This document shows positions 61,927 to 64,000 of a stretch of DNA of 64,000 nucleotides, piece after piece (positions within the stretch are counted from its first letter, which is position 1; each line of letters starts with the position of its first letter). The notes below the pieces were generated by a model. The model ran no database searches, had not been told where the DNA came from, and worked only from the letters and a program-made list of their open reading frames with translations. The position numbers and the translations under genes are program-made. Source of the stretch: Amycolatopsis sp. CA-126428 (GTDB lineage: Bacteria; Actinomycetota; Actinomycetes; Mycobacteriales; Pseudonocardiaceae); NCBI RefSeq assembly GCF_002904335.1, contig NZ_PPHF01000069.1, forward strand, positions 1 through 64,000, read 5' to 3'.

Positions 61927-62862
61927 ATGGCACAGAACGAGATCGAGCTGGACGGCTTGCTGGCGTTCCCCCTCACCCCGTTCACCGAGGACCTCGAGGT
62001 CAACCTCGACGCACTCGCGGAGAACGTGGAGAGCCACATCGCGGCGGGCGCCGGTGCGCTGTTCGGCGCGTGCGGCACCGGCGAGTTCAGCTCGCTCTCG
62101 CCCGCCGAGCACGCCTCGGTGCTCACCCGGGCCCGGGAGGTGGCCGCCGGCCGCGTCCCGGTCTGGGTCGGCGCCGGGGGCGGCGCGGCGTCGGCGCGGG
62201 CCGGCATCGCGGCGGCCCAGGCGGGTGGCGCGGACGGCGTCCTGCTGCTGCCGCCGTACCTCGTGTCCGGGCCGCAGGCGGGGCTGGTCGACTTCGTCCG
62301 GTACGCGGTCGGCGACTCGTCCGTGCCGGTCATCGTCTACCACCGCGGCACCGGCGTGTTCACCGCGCCGGCCGCGGCTTCCCTGCTGGACATCCCGTCG
62401 GTCGTCGGGCTGAAGGACGGCTACGGCGACGTCGAGGTGATGACCCGGATCGTCACCACGATCCGGTCGCTGGACACCGAGCGGGCGCGGAACTTCCTGT
62501 TCTTCAACGGGTTGCCGACCGCGGAGGTCTCGGCCAAGGCGTACGCCGCGATCGGCGTCGCCCGGTACTCCTCGGCGGTGCACTGCTTCGCGCCGGAGAT
62601 CGCCCACCGCTTCCACCGCGCGCTCGGCGAAGGCGACACGCGGGTGATGGACGCCCTGCTCACCGGGTTCTACCTCCCGTTGGTGGCGTTGCGCGACGAG
62701 ACGCCCGGCTTCGCCGTCTCGCTGGTGAAGGCCGCCGCCCGGTTGCGCGGCGACAAGGTCGGCCCGGTCCGGCCGCCGCTGGTCGAACCGACGCCGGAGC
62801 AGGTCCGCCGGCTCGAGAAGGTCGTGGAGGACGGCTTCGTGACGCTGAAGGGGCTCGGCTGA
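61927..62862 (+). CDS. kdgD: 5-dehydro-4-deoxyglucarate dehydratase
   Basis: A 311-residue member of the DHDPS/NAL family. It begins LDGLLAFPLTPFTEDLEVNLDALAENVESHIAAGAGALFGACGTGEFSSLS, has the Tyr in IVYHRGTGVF and the Schiff-base Lys in VVGLKDGYGD. KdgD dehydrates and decarboxylates 5-keto-4-deoxyglucarate to 2-oxoglutarate semialdehyde. It lies 51 bases after the transporter; the stop overlaps the next ATG by one base. Confidence 0.93.
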   Translation: MAQNEIELDGLLAFPLTPFTEDLEVNLDALAENVESHIAAGAGALFGACGTGEFSSLSPAEHASVLTRAREVAAGRVPVWVGAGGGAASARAGIAAAQAGGADGVLLLPPYLVSGPQAGLVDFVRYAVGDSSVPVIVYHRGTGVFTAPAAASLLDIPSVVGLKDGYGDVEVMTRIVTTIRSLDTERARNFLFFNGLPTAEVSAKAYAAIGVARYSSAVHCFAPEIAHRFHRALGEGDTRVMDALLTGFYLPLVALRDETPGFAVSLVKAAARLRGDKVGPVRPPLVEPTPEQVRRLEKVVEDGFVTLKGLG

Positions 62863-64000
62863 TGCGGATCCTCGACGTGGTGCTCACCCCGGTCGCGTTC
62901 GCGGACCCGCCGCTGCTCAACGTCATGGGCGTGCACGAGCCGTTCGCGCTGCGCAGCGTCGTCCAGGTCAAGTGCGAGGACGGGATCGTCGGGCTCGGCG
63001 AGTCCTACGGCGACGACGCCTTCCTCGGCGAGGTGCGCAAGGTGCTGCCGCGGCTGCGCGGCCACGACGTGTTCGACCTTCCCGGCCTGCAGCGGCTGGT
63101 CGCGGAAACGCTGTCGGACACGGTGCTGACCGACGCGCACGGCCTGATCGGCGGGTTCTCCATCCGCAAGACGGTCGCGAGCGTGTACTCGCTGTTCGAG
63201 GTCGCCTGCCTGGACGCGCAGGGGCACCTCCTGGGCCGTCCGGTGACCGACCTGCTCGGCGGCCGGGCCCGCGACGCCGTCGAGTTCTCCGCCTACCTGT
63301 TCTACAAGTACGGCAAGCACATCGACGGCCGCGAGGACTCCTGGGGCGAGATCACCACGCCCGAGACGCTGGTCGGGTCGGCGAAGCGGATGTTCGACGA
63401 GTACGGCTTCCGCTCGATCAAGCTCAAGGGCGGGGTCTACGAGCCCGCGCAGGAGATCGACGGCGTCCGCGCGCTGGCCGAGGCGTTCCCCGGGCACCCG
63501 CTGCGGATCGACCCGAACGGCGCTTGGACGGTCGAAACGAGCATCCGCGTCGCTTCCGAGCTCGACGGTGTCCTCGAGTACCTGGAGGACCCGACGCCGG
63601 GCATCGACGGGATGACCCAGGTGGCCGCCGAGGCGTCGATGCCGCTGGCCACCAACATGTGCGTGGTCGACTTCGGCGATGTCGAGCCGGGGTTCCGGGC
63701 GCGCGCGATCGGCGTGCTGCTGTCCGACCACCACTTCTGGGGTGGGTTGCGCGCCACGCAGGCGTTGTCGGTGACGTGCGAGAGCTTCGGCGTCGGCCTG
63801 TCGATGCACTCGAACAGCCACCTCGGGATCAGCCTGGCCGCGATGGTGCAGGTCGCCGCGGCGACGCCGCACCTGACCTACGCCTGCGACACGCACTGGC
63901 CGTGGAAGGTCGAGGACGTCATCGAACCCGGGGTGCTGGAGTTCGCCGACGGCGCCGTCGCGGTGCCGACGACGCCGGGGCTCGGGATCACGCTCGACGA
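62862..64000 (+). CDS. gudD: Glucarate dehydratase (enolase superfamily), 3' end outside window
   Basis: 379 residues are visible; the family usually has 420-450. The N-terminal capping domain has GVHEPFALRSVVQVKCEDGIVGLGESYGD. In the barrel are the KXK bases (SIKLKGGVYEP), the metal ligands in RIDPNGAWT and LEYLEDPTPG, then TNMCVVDFGD, LLSDHHFWGG and the catalytic His region SMHSNSHLGIS. It dehydrates D-glucarate (or an epimer) to 5-keto-4-deoxyglucarate, the KdgD substrate. Start ATG 62862 overlaps the kdgD stop (TGATG). Confidence 0.93.
   Translation, partial: MRILDVVLTPVAFADPPLLNVMGVHEPFALRSVVQVKCEDGIVGLGESYGDDAFLGEVRKVLPRLRGHDVFDLPGLQRLVAETLSDTVLTDAHGLIGGFSIRKTVASVYSLFEVACLDAQGHLLGRPVTDLLGGRARDAVEFSAYLFYKYGKHIDGREDSWGEITTPETLVGSAKRMFDEYGFRSIKLKGGVYEPAQEIDGVRALAEAFPGHPLRIDPNGAWTVETSIRVASELDGVLEYLEDPTPGIDGMTQVAAEASMPLATNMCVVDFGDVEPGFRARAIGVLLSDHHFWGGLRATQALSVTCESFGVGLSMHSNSHLGISLAAMVQVAAATPHLTYACDTHWPWKVEDVIEPGVLEFADGAVAVPTTPGLGITLD

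Overview
The window is very GC-rich, uses many GTG starts, and its genes are tightly packed with ATGA or GTGA start/stop overlaps. From its left edge to about 34.7 kb it follows the Mycobacterium tuberculosis order Rv1691-Rv1713: TPR protein, glycerol-3-phosphate phosphatase, small conserved protein, tlyA, nadK, recN, steA, mctB/steB, pyrG, NUDIX, xerD, parA, scpA, scpB, rluB, cmk, der. This points to an actinomycete of the Pseudonocardiaceae, most likely Amycolatopsis or a close relative. The genus is inferred from gene order and family resemblance; no search was run.

Layout. 0-7 kb: 3' end of a 5S rRNA and its terminator, then a protein with a long Arg/Gly/Asp/Ser-rich disordered N-terminus, then the conserved block to recN. 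7-9.7 kb: MarR regulator divergent from a quinone oxidoreductase, plus a DUF1266 protein. 9.8-12 kb: steA-steB. 12-17.6 kb: accessory insert with a PL5-like alginate lyase, a racemase-fold protein plus NCS1 permease under a GntR regulator, and a membrane acyltransferase. 17.7-25.8 kb: pyrG, NUDIX, TM2 protein, xerD, parA, ribbon-helix-helix-like protein, scpA, scpB, rluB. 25.8-31.7 kb: methyltransferase, secreted S15 peptidase, a small secreted four-Cys protein, a KhtTU-like K+/H+ antiporter pair, and a DUF4267 protein divergent from a TetR gene. 31.8-34.7 kb: cmk, a plsC-like gene, der.

34.9-64 kb is accessory. It starts with a Pls/PosA-type single-module NRPS membrane protein (A-T followed by three transmembrane/soluble repeats) whose adenylation pocket reads as lysine-like, next to an M1 aminopeptidase. 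Two Tat-exported GH95-like glycosidases in tandem and a membrane-anchored cyclophilin follow. Next come an AraC-controlled hydroxyquinol (resorcinol-type) route with a maleylacetate reductase/hydroxyquinol dioxygenase fusion, a PPOX flavoprotein and ferredoxin-type reductase with a TetR gene, a beta-helix protein, and a LuxR-type two-component pair. The right end has a polysaccharide deacetylase, an HTH/Clp-N pair, and an oxidative uronate cluster (udh, iclR, SSS transporter, kdgD, glucarate dehydratase) cut by the window edge.

Regulatory DNA is unusually legible. There are long perfect inverted repeats after genes, two of them sharing the same sequence core 28 kb apart. Palindromic operator candidates sit in the MarR, GntR, TetR, HTH and IclR intergenic regions. 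TANNNT -10 boxes lie 6-8 bases before several start codons, which suggests leaderless mRNAs.
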